From: Anomaloglossus baeobatrachus
Taxonomy: Eukaryota > Chordata > Amphibia > Anura > Aromobatidae
Direction: 5' to 3'
Assembly (NCBI RefSeq): GCF_048569485.1
Contig: NC_134355.1
Span: forward strand, 660,786,215 to 660,850,214
DNA length: 64,000 nt
In this document: positions 44,601 to 56,948 of the stretch, piece by piece
How the letters are laid out: each line of letters begins with the position of its first letter
Position numbering within the stretch: the first letter of the stretch is position 1
Made by a program: the position numbers and the translations under genes
The notes under the pieces: generated by a model
The model's database searches: none
What the model was told of the DNA's origin: nothing
What the model saw: the letters and a program-made list of their open reading frames with translations, nothing else

Positions 44601-47600
44601 AGGGAAAAGATTTGGAAAGGGGAGTATGTGGAAATTTTTTCCCTGCTTCCCTTGGAGAAGTTTAATTTGGATAAGGTGAAACCCAGTGATACAAAAAAGG
44701 AGAAAGAGGACGAAGAAAAACGAAGGTATAGGTTGATTCCGAGGACGTTTACTAACTGGCTACAGGCCTTTGCGATCTTAGCCAGCGTGATCGGGGAAAA
44801 GGAGCCGGAGCATTGTTCCGCCCTATTTGGATATATGGACGCGATAGGGGAGGCGTATAGAGTGTACGGCGGTTTAGGGTGGCTAAGATACGACGAGCAG
44901 TTCCGGCAATGGAAGGCTCTGCGGCCGGGTGTCCAGTGGGGCCACAAGGACATTTCTTTGTGGATGCGGTTAATGACGGCTCCGGCTCAGCCCTTTCGAG
45001 GGGGTGCCGGGAGCTCGGGTGCGAGCGGCGGGTCCCCGGCTGGACAGAAGAAGGGGGCTTGTTGGCAATATAACGAGGGGCAGTGTAAGTTCGGGGCCTC
45101 ATGTCGGTTCAAACACGAGTGTTCCGGATGTGGAGGGTCCCACTCCTTGGCCAGGTGCTTCAAAAAAGTAAAAGGAAAGGCGGGGGAGGGGTCTGGAAAA
45201 AGGGATGACGCCAGTGAGGGTAGAGGCGATGCTTCCCTATTTAAATAGATACCCGGATGTTAGGGCGGTGGAGTTGTTGGCATGTGGTTTTATGGAAGGT
45301 TTTCGGATTCCGTTTGAATCTGAGGCGCCGGTGTTTCGCCCGGGGAATTTGAGGTCCGCAAAAGAACATCCGGCGGTGGTGAAGGAAAAGCTGCAAAAGG
45401 AGGTGGAGTTGGGGAGGATGGCGGGTCCATTCCAGGACCCGCCATTCTCCAATTTAAGGATTTCCCCCCTTGGGGTGGTACCTAAGAAGAAGCCGAACAA
45501 ATTTCGGCTCATTCATCATTTATCTTATCCGGCGGGATTGTCGGTGAATGATGGGATATCACCAGAGTTGTCGGCAGTTTGTTACGTATCTTTTGATAAG
45601 GCATTGGAGCTGGTAAGGGCTGCCGGGCGGGGGCCCTGATGGCAAAGGCGGATGTGGAAGCAGCTTTTCGTTTACTCCCGGTGCATCCAGAGAGCCTTCA
45701 TCTCTTAGGGTGTATGTGGGATGGTGAATACTATGTGGATCGCTGCTTGCCGATGGGCTGTTCCATTTTGTGTGCTCATTTTGAGGCATTTAGTACTTTT
45801 GTGGAATGGGTAGTCAAAGATGTGGCAGGAGTCCATTCAGTGATTCACTATTTGGATGACTTCTTTTGCGTGGGGCCGGCGGGCTCTTCGGTTTGCTTCT
45901 TGTTGTTATTTACGTTAGAGCGGATCGCGCGGAGCCTAGGTATTCCGTTGGCAAAAGAAAAAACAGAAGGGCCGGTGACGGCCCTATGTTTCCTAGGTAT
46001 CGAAATTGATACACTGGCGATGGAATGCCGGTTGCCGGAGGGGAAGCTTCTGGATTTGAAGGCGTCGGTGCGGTTTTTGTATCAGGCCAAGAAGGTGCGG
46101 TTGCGGGATTTCCAGTCAGTGCTCGGGAAATTGAATTTCGCTTGTCGCATTATGCCGATGGGGCGGATATTTAATAGGAGGCTGGCGAGTGCAACCGCGG
46201 GGGTAAGAGCTCCAAATCACTTTGTCAGAGTGACCAAAGTGATGAAGGGGGATTTGTTGGTTTGGGAGGAGTTCTTGGACCGGTACAACGGTCGGACCCT
46301 TTGGATGAGCGAGGCTTTGTCCAATAGCCAGTTGGAATTGTATACTGATGCGGCTGGAGCGACAGGTTTTGGGGCAATTTTCCAGACGCACTGGTGTGTT
46401 GGAAAGTGGCCAAGGCTTTGGGTGGAAGCAGGTCTGGTGAGGAATTTGGCGCTACTGGAATTGTTTCCCATCATTGTAGCAGTGGAGTTATGGGGCCCCA
46501 TTTTTTCTAGGAGCAGGGTTTGCATGCATTGTGACAACATGGCGGTGGTGCATTCCATCAATGCGCTGTCGGCAAAATCCCTGCCGGTTGTGGGGTATTT
46601 AAGGCACTTGGTGTTGCGTTGTTTGGAGTTGAACATTTGCGTGGTGGCTCGGCACGTGCCAGGGATTCGAAACGAGGTGGCTGACGCGCTATCACGGTTT
46701 CAGTTTTGCAGGTTCAGGAAGCTGGTGCCGGGAGCGGACGCGGATGGAGAACCTTGCCCGGAATGGCTGTGGGACCTGACATCGGTGTAGCATTTGAGGG
46801 AATTAGGAGATCGGTGTCTGAGGCCACTTGGTGCCGATATCTGGCGGTGTGGAAGGAATCGGCAGAGTTGGAAAGAGGGGATTTTATGGAGACGGGTTAC
46901 AAGGGCCGAGTGTTGGGGGTCCTGATGTTCATTAGTGGGGATTTTTCGGCAGGTCGGTCCGTTTCGGTGATTGGTGGCAAGTTGGCGGCTTTGGCCTTCT
47001 TGTTTCAGATGCAAGGGGTCCGGGACGCGACTAAGGATTTTCTGGTGCGGCAGGCAATGAAGGGTTTTCGTAAAGGGGCCCAGTCGCGTGACATGAGGCG
47101 GCCGGTGTCATTGCCATTGTTGGGGCGTTTAGTGGGGTGTTTGGGGGAATTGTGTTCGTCTCCTTATGAGCGGGTGTTGTTTTCGGTAGCTTTTGTATTG
47201 GCGTTTTTTGGTGCCTTTCGCATTGGTGAATTGGTCAGCCCGACTAAGCAAGCAATGGGTGGTTTGCTGATGGAGGATATAATGCTGGGGGAGGATAGAG
47301 TGGAATGCCGGCTTTGTTTTTCGAAGACGGATCAGAGGGGACGGGGGCGCTTAGTGGTGTTGTTCGCGTTACCGGGGCACCAACTATGTCCGGTGGTACA
47401 GGTTTCGGAGTTTTTAAAGGTGCGCGGAGGTTACCCCGGCGTTTTCCTGCGGTATGCGGGCAGCTTGGCTTTGTCGCGTTACCAATTCATTGCGGTGCTG
47501 AAGACGGCCTTAGCACGGGTGGCGGAGGAGCCAAGTGAGTACGGGTCTCACTCCTTACGGATTGGGGCGGCAACGGAAGCCGCCAGGTGGGGTTTGAATG

Positions 47601-50600
47601 AGGATTGTATCCGGCGGATTGGGAGGTGGGAGTCTTCCAGGTTTCGCTTGTACATTAGGCCTCACTTGGTCAGGTGATGCTTCAGGGGTGGGAGATTCCT
47701 GGTTTGCGTTTTTGATGCTGGTATGTGACAATTTTTTTTTTGGCTGTTGCTGTTTTTATTCGTGGTTGTTTATATTTTGTAGGGCCATGCCTTGTGTGGA
47801 TCCTTGGGCACTCCTACGTGTATTGGGGAGCGTTGCGGGCGGATGTGCGTCACGATGGTCGGCAGCTTGGAGTGTCGTTGACGGAGGCCCGAGTAAAGTG
47901 GCTGGGAATTCGGGGCATGACCTGGGGTAGGGTGCGCCCAGAGGTGGCTTATTATAGCCGTATGGATCGTGACCCGGATGTGTTAATTTTACACGTGGGT
48001 GGGAATGATTTGGGAGTAAGGTCGGCGAGGGAATTGAAAAGGGACATAAAACTGGACTTGTTACATTTGTGGAGGGCGTTCCTGGGTATTGTGATTGTCT
48101 GTTCGGACATCATAGCTCGGACGCAGTGGCGTTTTGGTAGGTCGGTGGACTGTATTAATAGGGCTAGGAGTAAGCTGAACCAGGCAATTGGCAGGTTTGT
48201 GGCACGGAATGGTGGGTTGGTGGTGCGGCATAGAGAATTGGAGGAGTCCACTGAGCAGTATCTCAGGAGAGATGGGGTTCACCTGACCGATGTGGGTCTG
48301 GATTTATGGATGCTGGGTTTGAGGGATGGTCTGGAGCAAGCGCTTGGGGTGTGGGGGGCCCGGGCCAAGTAAGGGTGTCACTTGGCCGGTCTGTGGCGGG
48401 GTGTTAGGTCCGTCTGAGAGGTTGGGAGTACTGACAGTCGGTTTGTTGGTACGAAGTCGCTCAAGGGGAGTGGCTTCGGATTGGATGGGAACTTGTGGGC
48501 GGAGGTCCCACAGGTTCTGGGAAGGGGTAATTAACGATGGAACGTTGTTACCCCTCACCTTTGGGCCGGGTGATCACGGCCGAGGTGGTCCTCTGGGCCG
48601 GTTTGGAGGTTACGGCCGGGGGGTTATGAAGGATGGTTGGCCTCTAGGACGGATCTATCGGTGTTTCTGGTTATACGGGTATATATGTATAAGGTTTAAG
48701 TAACAATTGAGTGGCATGTTGAGCCACGAGTTTTGGTATACATATATATGGTTTAAATAAAACTGTGGCCATTCCTGCAATAAAGTCGTGGTTTTAGTCT
48801 TTATTTAAGTAGATATGGTTGGGGGGTGCTTTGTATGGTAACCTGCTTATCCCTTATAGATGCGTCAAGAAGGGCAGTGAGCCCCATAGGGGTGAATGGA
48901 CCCCATGACGATCGGGAGGGTGCAAGGTTAGGAGGGGGTTAATTGGTTGATCTGGGATAGGAGATAGTTGGGTCTATAGGATTGGAGGAAGGGAGCTGTA
49001 GTGGGATTGGAGGGGAGCAGGGAAGGGGTGGGGGTTTGTGGGAGGTATAAGAGAGGGGGGTGTACTGATTACCTCCCCTTTCGTCGCTGAAAAGTTGTGT
49101 CCCACCCGCCCGCCCTGATGTTATGTATGTAAAAAAAAAAAAAAAAAAAACATTGTGAAAAGAGGATGTTTAAAAAAAAAAAAACAAAAAAGGAAAAACA
49201 ACAAAAAAAAAACAAAAGAAAGACTGGAGAATATAAGGTTGATTTGCCAAGTTGTTGTTGTCACAGCGGGGTGTTAGGTCCGTCTGAGAGGTTGGGAGTA
49301 CCGACAGTCGGTTTGTTGGTACGAAGTCACTCAAGGGGAGTGGCTTCGGATTGGATGGGAACTTGTGGGCGGAGGTCCCGCAGGTTCTGGGAAGGAGTAA
49401 TTAACGATGGAACGTTGTTACCCCTCACCTTTGGGCCGGGTGGTCACGGCCGAGGTGGTCCTCTGGGCCGGTTTGGAGGTTACGGCCGGGGGGTTATGAA
49501 GGATGGTTGGCCTCTCGGACGGATCTATCGGTGTTTCTGGTTATACGGGTATATATGTATAAGGTTTAAGTAACAATTGAGTGGCATGTTGAGCCACGAG
49601 TTTTGGTATACATATATACGGTTTAAATAAAACTGTGGCCATTCCTGCAATAAAGTCGTGGTTCTAGTCTTTATTTAAGTAGATATGGTTGGGGGGTGCT
49701 TTGTATGGTAACATGCTTATCCCTTATAGATGCGTCAAGGCAAAGAGGAAATAAAAAACATGCAAACAAAAAATGACTGTGGGATGTTCTAAACTTAACT
49801 TACCAAATTCACGCAATTTGTGAGTTAAATGAAAATCCAGAGTTATCTTATAGACATTCATTGTTATAAATGTTGCTTGCCATATATACTATCTGTTTTG
49901 ATTCCAGTCTTTAGGCCACGTGCACATGTTGAACATTTGGTGAGTTTTTTAACTCGGTATTTGTAAGCCAAAGCCAAGAGTGGGACAATAACAGAAAAAG
50001 TGTAATAGAAACATGAGCACCACTCCTGTATTTTTTACCCATTCCTCGTTTAGCCTTACAAATACTGAGGTAAAAAAATGAACAAAAACATGGCCAGAAT
50101 GATAAGTAAATGTGTTCCTAGCTGCTACCAAAATTCTGTCCATTAGTCATCTATACTCTAAGGCGGGCTTTGCACGCTGCGACATCAGTAACAATGTGTT
50201 ACCGATGCTGCAGCGATAGTCCCGCCCCCGTCGCACGTGCAATATCTAGTGAAAGCTGGCGTAGCGATTATTATCGCTACGGCAGCTTCACACGCACTTA
50301 CCTGCCGTGCGACGTCCCTCTGGCCGGCGACCCGCCTCCTTCCTAAGGGGGCGGGTCGTGCGGCGTCACAGCGATGTCACACGGCAGGCGGCCAATTGAA
50401 GTGGAGGGGCGGAGATGAGCAGGATGTAAACATCCCGCCCACCTCCTTCCTTCTCGTTGTAGCCGGCGGCAGGTAAGGTGAAGTTCCTCGCTCCTGCGGC
50501 TTCACACACAGCGATGTGTGCTGCCGCAGGAGCGAGGAACAACATCGCACCTGTCGCACCATCGGCATTATGGAAATGTCGGAGGCTGCAGCGATGATAC

Positions 50601-53600
50601 GATAACGACGCTTTTGCGCTCGTTCATCGTATCATAAAGGTTTTACACGTTGCGATATCGACTGCGACGCTGGATGTGCGTGACTTTCGATTTGACCCCA
50701 TCAACATCGCACGTGCAATGTCGCAACGTGCAAAGCCGCCCTTAGGCTATGTGTCCACGTTGCTTTTTACCTGCTTTTTTACTGCTTTTTCAACTGCAGC
50801 GTTTAATGCCAAAATGGATGTGTTCTGCTCTTCAAGCTTAGTCTGTGGGAATTTGGGTTTCTAAACCCCACTATGCAGTTCAAACTGCAGCCTTTTTGTG
50901 GCAGAAATTTGGGCAACCCAACCCAAATTCCCATAGACTAAGCTTGAAGAGCAGAACACATCCATTTTGGCATTAAACGCTGCAGTTGAAAAAGCAGGTA
51001 AAAAGCAGGTAAAAAGCAACGTGGACACATAGCCTAAAGGGGGCTTTACACGCTACGATATTGCTAGCAATTGCTAGCGATATCGAGTGTGAAAGCACCC
51101 GCCCCCTCGCACATGCGATATCATGTGATCGCTGCCGTAGCGAACATTATCGCTACGGCAGCGTCACACGCACTTACCTGATCGGCGGCGTCGCTGTGTG
51201 TGCCGAACAATCCCTCCCTCAAGGGGGAGGTGCGTTCGGCATCACAGCAACGTCACCGCAACGTCACTAAGTGGCCGGCCGGTCAAAGTGGAGGGGTGGA
51301 GATGAGCGGGACATAACATCCCGCCCACCTCCTTCCTTCCGCATAGCGGCCGGGAGGCAGGTAAGGAGACGTTCCTTGCTCTTGCGGTGTCACACATAGC
51401 GATGTGTGCTGCCGCAGGAATGAGGAACAACATCGATAAGCAACCAATACCGATTTTTGGTTTTAGGACGACCTCTCCATGGTGAACGATTTTCACCACT
51501 TTTGAGGTCGCTTAAGGTCGCTGGTAAGTGTCACACGCTGAGACATCGTTAATTATGCCAGATGTGTGTTACTAACAAAGCGACCCCAACGATAATTCAT
51601 TAATGATATCAAAAAGCGTGTAAAGCCCCCTTTAGGCCACGGTCACACATTCAGTATTTTGTGAGTTTTTTTATCTCAGTATTTGTAGCCTAAACCAGAA
51701 GTGGCTAAAAAATACAGAAGTGATGTCCGTGTTTCTATTCTACTTTGCCTCTGATTCTTTTTCTGGTTTTACCTGACATATGAAGAGTAGGTTTGATACT
51801 GTAAATTTTATGTTGCTTTAGAAGAGCAGCAGTCTATGGGCTTCATTATGTGGAGCAATGGGCAGTATTGGCCCATAGGCGAAGACCACAGAATATTGAC
51901 TTTGCACGATATTTATGACATATACAGCCATGTGCATGTGGACTTGTTGGACAGGCCAAGGTAAATCATACAAGTTGCCAAAAATACACCAAGAATAAGA
52001 CTTAACATCTATTTTTCTTACTTTGGGTAGGAGATATCCCCTGAAGTTGACATCCTGAGTGGTAGCGTGGGGCAGATTGGATGGAACAATATTTCCAAAA
52101 CGTTGAATCTCATGGATGACGGCATCGGTATATGGCATGTCTTTACGATGACTCACTTGCGGTTCGGCCGAACCAATAACTTTCTCAATCTCACTTTGGA
52201 CCTTTTCTATTTCACAAAATTCACAGAAAAAAAATCATAAAACCAGGCATTATTGTAGCATTCGATCACATTTAAGCTATGGTTTTTGAATTTGTGGTGA
52301 TCATGGTAAACTTGTTGGTTGCTGTAATCATCATGAAACCTCAATGTCTACCTAAGATCGGATTTAGACACCCACTGGTTTTACTTTTAATGGCATTTTA
52401 TATGAACATAGCGGATAGTAGACCTAAAATTATTGGGTAGTGTAGAAACAGTTGTTAACTTATGTTGTATAGACTGATTCCACCATCATCTGTTTATCTT
52501 TATGGGTGGGGTTACAATGAAAGATAATCCATCTGTTACAAAGCTGAAGGCAGCATCGATTTATTGTTAGGAGAAAGGTTAAAAAAAGCACGCTGCGGCA
52601 CAAAATTAAGTCAGTGATCTTTGAAGATCAGAATATTTTATTGTTCTACGCGTTTCGGAGCATATACAACTTCTTCTTTAGGCACAAAAATCATCATATT
52701 GATAAAGCTTAAGGCAAATAATACAAAATCCACTATTATCAATAGGTGAAGGAGACAGCTCCTCCTCTCTCACAGCGTAGTGACCTCTGCACAAGTCACA
52801 AAGCATGCTCAATACGTTTTTGTGACGTCTGCCTGGGATCACAGACTCAGAATGACTGTCACACACAGACTAAAGGCTAACAGCCCAATCACCAGGATCC
52901 AAAACCACAGGAATACAGGAATCTGGAATTACTACAGGGTCACAGAGGTCGCTGCCCGTGGTAAGCTGCAATCCAGAGAAGAGTAGTCTCTAGGCAGGGT
53001 CAAAACCAAGAGGTACAAAAGAGACAAGACAGTGGTCAGGTAATCAGGCTAAGGTCAAACCGGAGATGGCAGCAAAGTAGAAAAATGGCAGGCAGGAGAG
53101 TAGTCAGAGAGCAGGCAGAGGTCAAAACACAGAGATCAATAGTAAGCACAGCATGGGAACCTGAGACACAGCAGTAATATACCAAATCTATTTTATTTGG
53201 TGGTCACACACAGAATAGGCCCCCGCATAACACCTTCCCTCACAGGGTTACACCAAGCCAACAAAACCCTAGTCACCCCCCCAGGGTAGAAAAGACACAC
53301 CAGTGGGCGGGACCAGCTGGATGGAGAACGCCCACCTAGGGGTCTAGAGAACCCGGAGCGGAAAAAGAGTCAGTTTAAGTTTTGAGTTTCAGCCGAGTGG
53401 TGCAGGAGGAGAAAGTGAAGTAGAGGTTCAAGTGCAAAGTCAGAAAGGAAAGGCGTCAGGGTTGGAGCCCCGGTATACTGGCTAGGTGGCAGATGGTGGT
53501 CCATGTCTGTTAGGAGACAGGAAGACAGCTGCCAGAGATCCGAGGTGGACCAGGACAGGGTAGGAGCCCGCCGGTACCGACACCGGAGAACCGACCCGGA

Positions 53601-56600
53601 AACTGTGCACAGAGGGGGTACTTGGACCCTGAAGCCAGGACCGTAACCAGCGGCCTCACTAATTAATCAATTGAGGACAGGATTATAGGTCCTGTCCCAC
53701 CCAAAGTCCTGAAAGCAGACAACAACCCACCAAGGGGGATAGGGCATCCGCCAGGGCCCTATAGATTCCAAGGGTCATCATTAGCGGGCAAGGTTCCCAA
53801 CAGAAGTAGCAGGAGTGGACTCCCGTGTTCCATACCGGGAAGTCCACAGACACAAAAAGTAATACAGAGAAAGTGACACAGACCATCACCCCGGGTGAGG
53901 AACCAGAATACACCCAGCCGCGGTGGCCGGCCACCAGAACCTTGGTTTATGATCGGACTCGTGTGATTGATTCAATTGTGAGTAAACCAACCTTCCCCGG
54001 TCTGACTGGGCGCGCCGGCCCCTGCACTCACCATCCTCAACACAGAGACACTGGGCCCCGAGGCATCCACCCCTACCCTCGGAGGGGTTAACATCCAGCT
54101 GCCGTCCCATCGCCCCCTGGTGCTCCCCAACAGCAGCGGTGGTGCTACATCTCACCACACACCGTGGGTGGCGTCACGTAGTGCTTATAGCAATTCCCGT
54201 ACAAATACGTCCCCTTATATTTGAAGTGTCCGCGCGACCCCCGGGTCCGGAAAATCCCTCGAGCCACACTGCGGATCCGGACCCGAGCAGCCCGACTGCT
54301 GACATCAGGGCGGCACACGGACTCTTGTGAAGACATGACAATTCTACCATAAAAGTCATTAGATTGTTTTCTGACCCTGGTTTCTCATGTTTGATGTATC
54401 TGCTGTAAACAACATTTCTGAACTGCTGTTCACAATTCAAAGCAGCAGTTCAGGCAATATGGCTGCCGCCATAATGATGTACAGAAAATAAAATTAAAGA
54501 TGAGAAAAAATAATCACAATATCACAATATACAGAGTGATGATTAATAAAAGTGAAATTAAACACTCCCACACAGAGGCATATGTCTTACTTTGTATTTC
54601 TGGATATTTCATCATTAGTAGAAGGCCCCACCTAAGGGTGGTTGAGGTTGTCTCCATACCAGCAGCAAAAAGGTCCGTAACAAGCATTGTCAGGTTTTCG
54701 TTGGTGAAGTATAATTCAGGATTTGGCTTTTCCTAACGTTTAAAATATATCATATACATTACATTACCTAAATGTAATTATTCTCACTGTTTTTAGTAAC
54801 TTTGTGGAAATTTCTCTAACTTTTATTTTCCAGCCTTTTTCCCCCATTGACCCCTCTATATTGGCAAGTAAAGAAAAAATATATTATTTAGATCTTTAGG
54901 CAGTGACAATTCTCATACATCACAAAGCAGCTTGTGGCTAGTGATGGGCAAACCCCCTGATGTTCGGGATCGGGAGCCTAGCCCGAACGTTTTGTAAAGA
55001 TCGAGTTCGGGTTCTAAGATAACGCGAACTTGCGTCCGAACACCGAACTCGGGCTTTACAGTTATGGGATGGGGCGGGGGGCTGTAAAATATTGAGTATA
55101 GTTAATAATAAACATTGTCATTATACTTACAGGTCCCCGCGACGCGTCCTGCAGACTCTGTCGCCCAGCTGCTTCTGCTTCCGCGTCCGATCTTTGCTGT
55201 GCCCTCGGGTAACCACCAGTAACTAAAGAACCTTCCATGACGTCATAGCCATTGGATTAGTCTGGTGTGAATGTTGTACAGACATTGGCTTACAGACTGG
55301 TGACATGATTATGACGTCATCAAAGGTTCTGTTAACTGAACTTTGACTGTCACCGTGCGAGTGTCGCTTCACGTCACCCGACATGGTGCACACTCTCCTG
55401 ACAGGAGCAGTTGGCTGCATGTATTTCCATGCAGCTGAGGCGCTCCTGTCGTGAGAGAGTCAGGCCATGCCGGGTGATGCAATGGAAGGCGCAAGTGGAA
55501 TCATACTTTCCCTGTCAGCCTGCTTCTCGCTCTGTACAGAGTGATGAAGCAGAAGTGACAATGCTCTACCTGTGGACTACGTCGGGCTAAGGAGTTTTTA
55601 TAATAACGAGGGAGTCTCTACATTTTTTTTTGTTTTATCTCTAATAAAAAAAAAAATTCTATGTGTTGTGTTTTTCTTTTTACTGTTTACTAGAATTTCT
55701 TGGTGGCCATGTCTAATTTGGTGTGACACCATGAATTTCGGGCTTAGTACCATCTGAGAATACAAAGCTGGTATTAACCCTTTATTACCCAGCATGCCAC
55801 TGCCAACAGAGCCAGTGGACGAGCTGGGTAAAGCACCTGGAAATGGTGCTAAGAAACAATGTGGCTTTTCCAGGGGTGGCTGCGGGCTGTGGAGAATCCC
55901 AGCTCCCAGCTGCCTGGTTTTACCTGACTGGCGATCAAAATACAGCAGGAACCCAAGAATTTTTTAAAATTATTTTTTAAATAATGAAAAAAGAAAAAAA
56001 AAAAGGGCTTCCCTGTATTTTGATTGCCAGCCAAGATAAAGCCAGGCAGATGGGGGGTTTTCTGATTTTTCTCTTTATAGGTATATTTTTTTAGTAAAAT
56101 GTAAATTGTTCCTTTATTCTATAAACTACTGACATGTCTCACATTGCCATCACCCCGCACAGACTGACACTCTCCGGACAAGAGCGCCTCAGCTGCATGG
56201 AAATACATGCAGCCCAACTGCTCCTGCCAGGAGAGTGTGCAGCCGTACTGGGTGATTCAATTCAACACTCGCACAGTGACAGTCAAAGTTCAGTTAACAG
56301 GACCTCCGATGACGTTATAACCATGTGACCAGTCGGTACTGGGTGATTCGATGCGACACTCGCACAGTGACAGTCAAAGTTCAGTTAACAGGACCTCCGA
56401 TGACGTTATAACCATGTGACCAGTCGGTACTGGGTGATTCGATGCGACACTCGCACAGTGACAGTCAAAGTTCAGTTAACAGGACCTTCGATGACGTTAT
56501 AGCCATGTGACCAGTCTATAAGCCAATGTTTGTACAACATTCACACCAGACTGGTCACATGGTTATGATGTCATGGAACGTCCTTTAGTCACTGGTGGTT

Positions 56601-56911
56601 ACCGGGGGGCACAGCAATGATCGGACATAGAAGCAGAAGCGGCCGTGAGACAGAGTCTACAGGACGCGTCGCGGGACCTGTAAGTATAATCAGAATGTTT
56701 TTTCAATAATGTGCTTTTTTTTTACAGCTTCTGTACCCGAACTGTAACTTGAGCTTCCCAGGAAGAAGGTGTTTGAGATTGTGAACACGAACACTATGGC
56801 TCATTATTTAAGTGTCCACCTTCCAAGCTGAGTATGACCCTCAGAAAAGGATAGCTACTATCTACTAGCAGAAAAAAATGGATACAATAATTTTAATTAA
56901 TACATACATTA

Positions 56912-56948
<37 letters not shown>

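Larger units (their letters stand above)
42928..49738 (+). mobile_element. Ngaro-type tyrosine-recombinase retroelement, copy 2, with complete split direct repeats
   Basis: The layout is A1 (42928-43158), Gag-like, RT-RNase H, tyrosine recombinase, SGNH hydrolase, B1 (48396-48868), A2 (48869-49099), a 166-base spacer and B2 (49266-49738). A1 and A2 are both 231 bases with about four differences. B1 and B2 are both 473 bases with about nine differences (near 2 percent), so the copy is recent. No target duplication is expected for a recombinase element and none is seen. It looks nearly whole, with about one or two breaks. It lies in P450 intron 7, opposite in sense to the gene. Confidence 0.92.
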
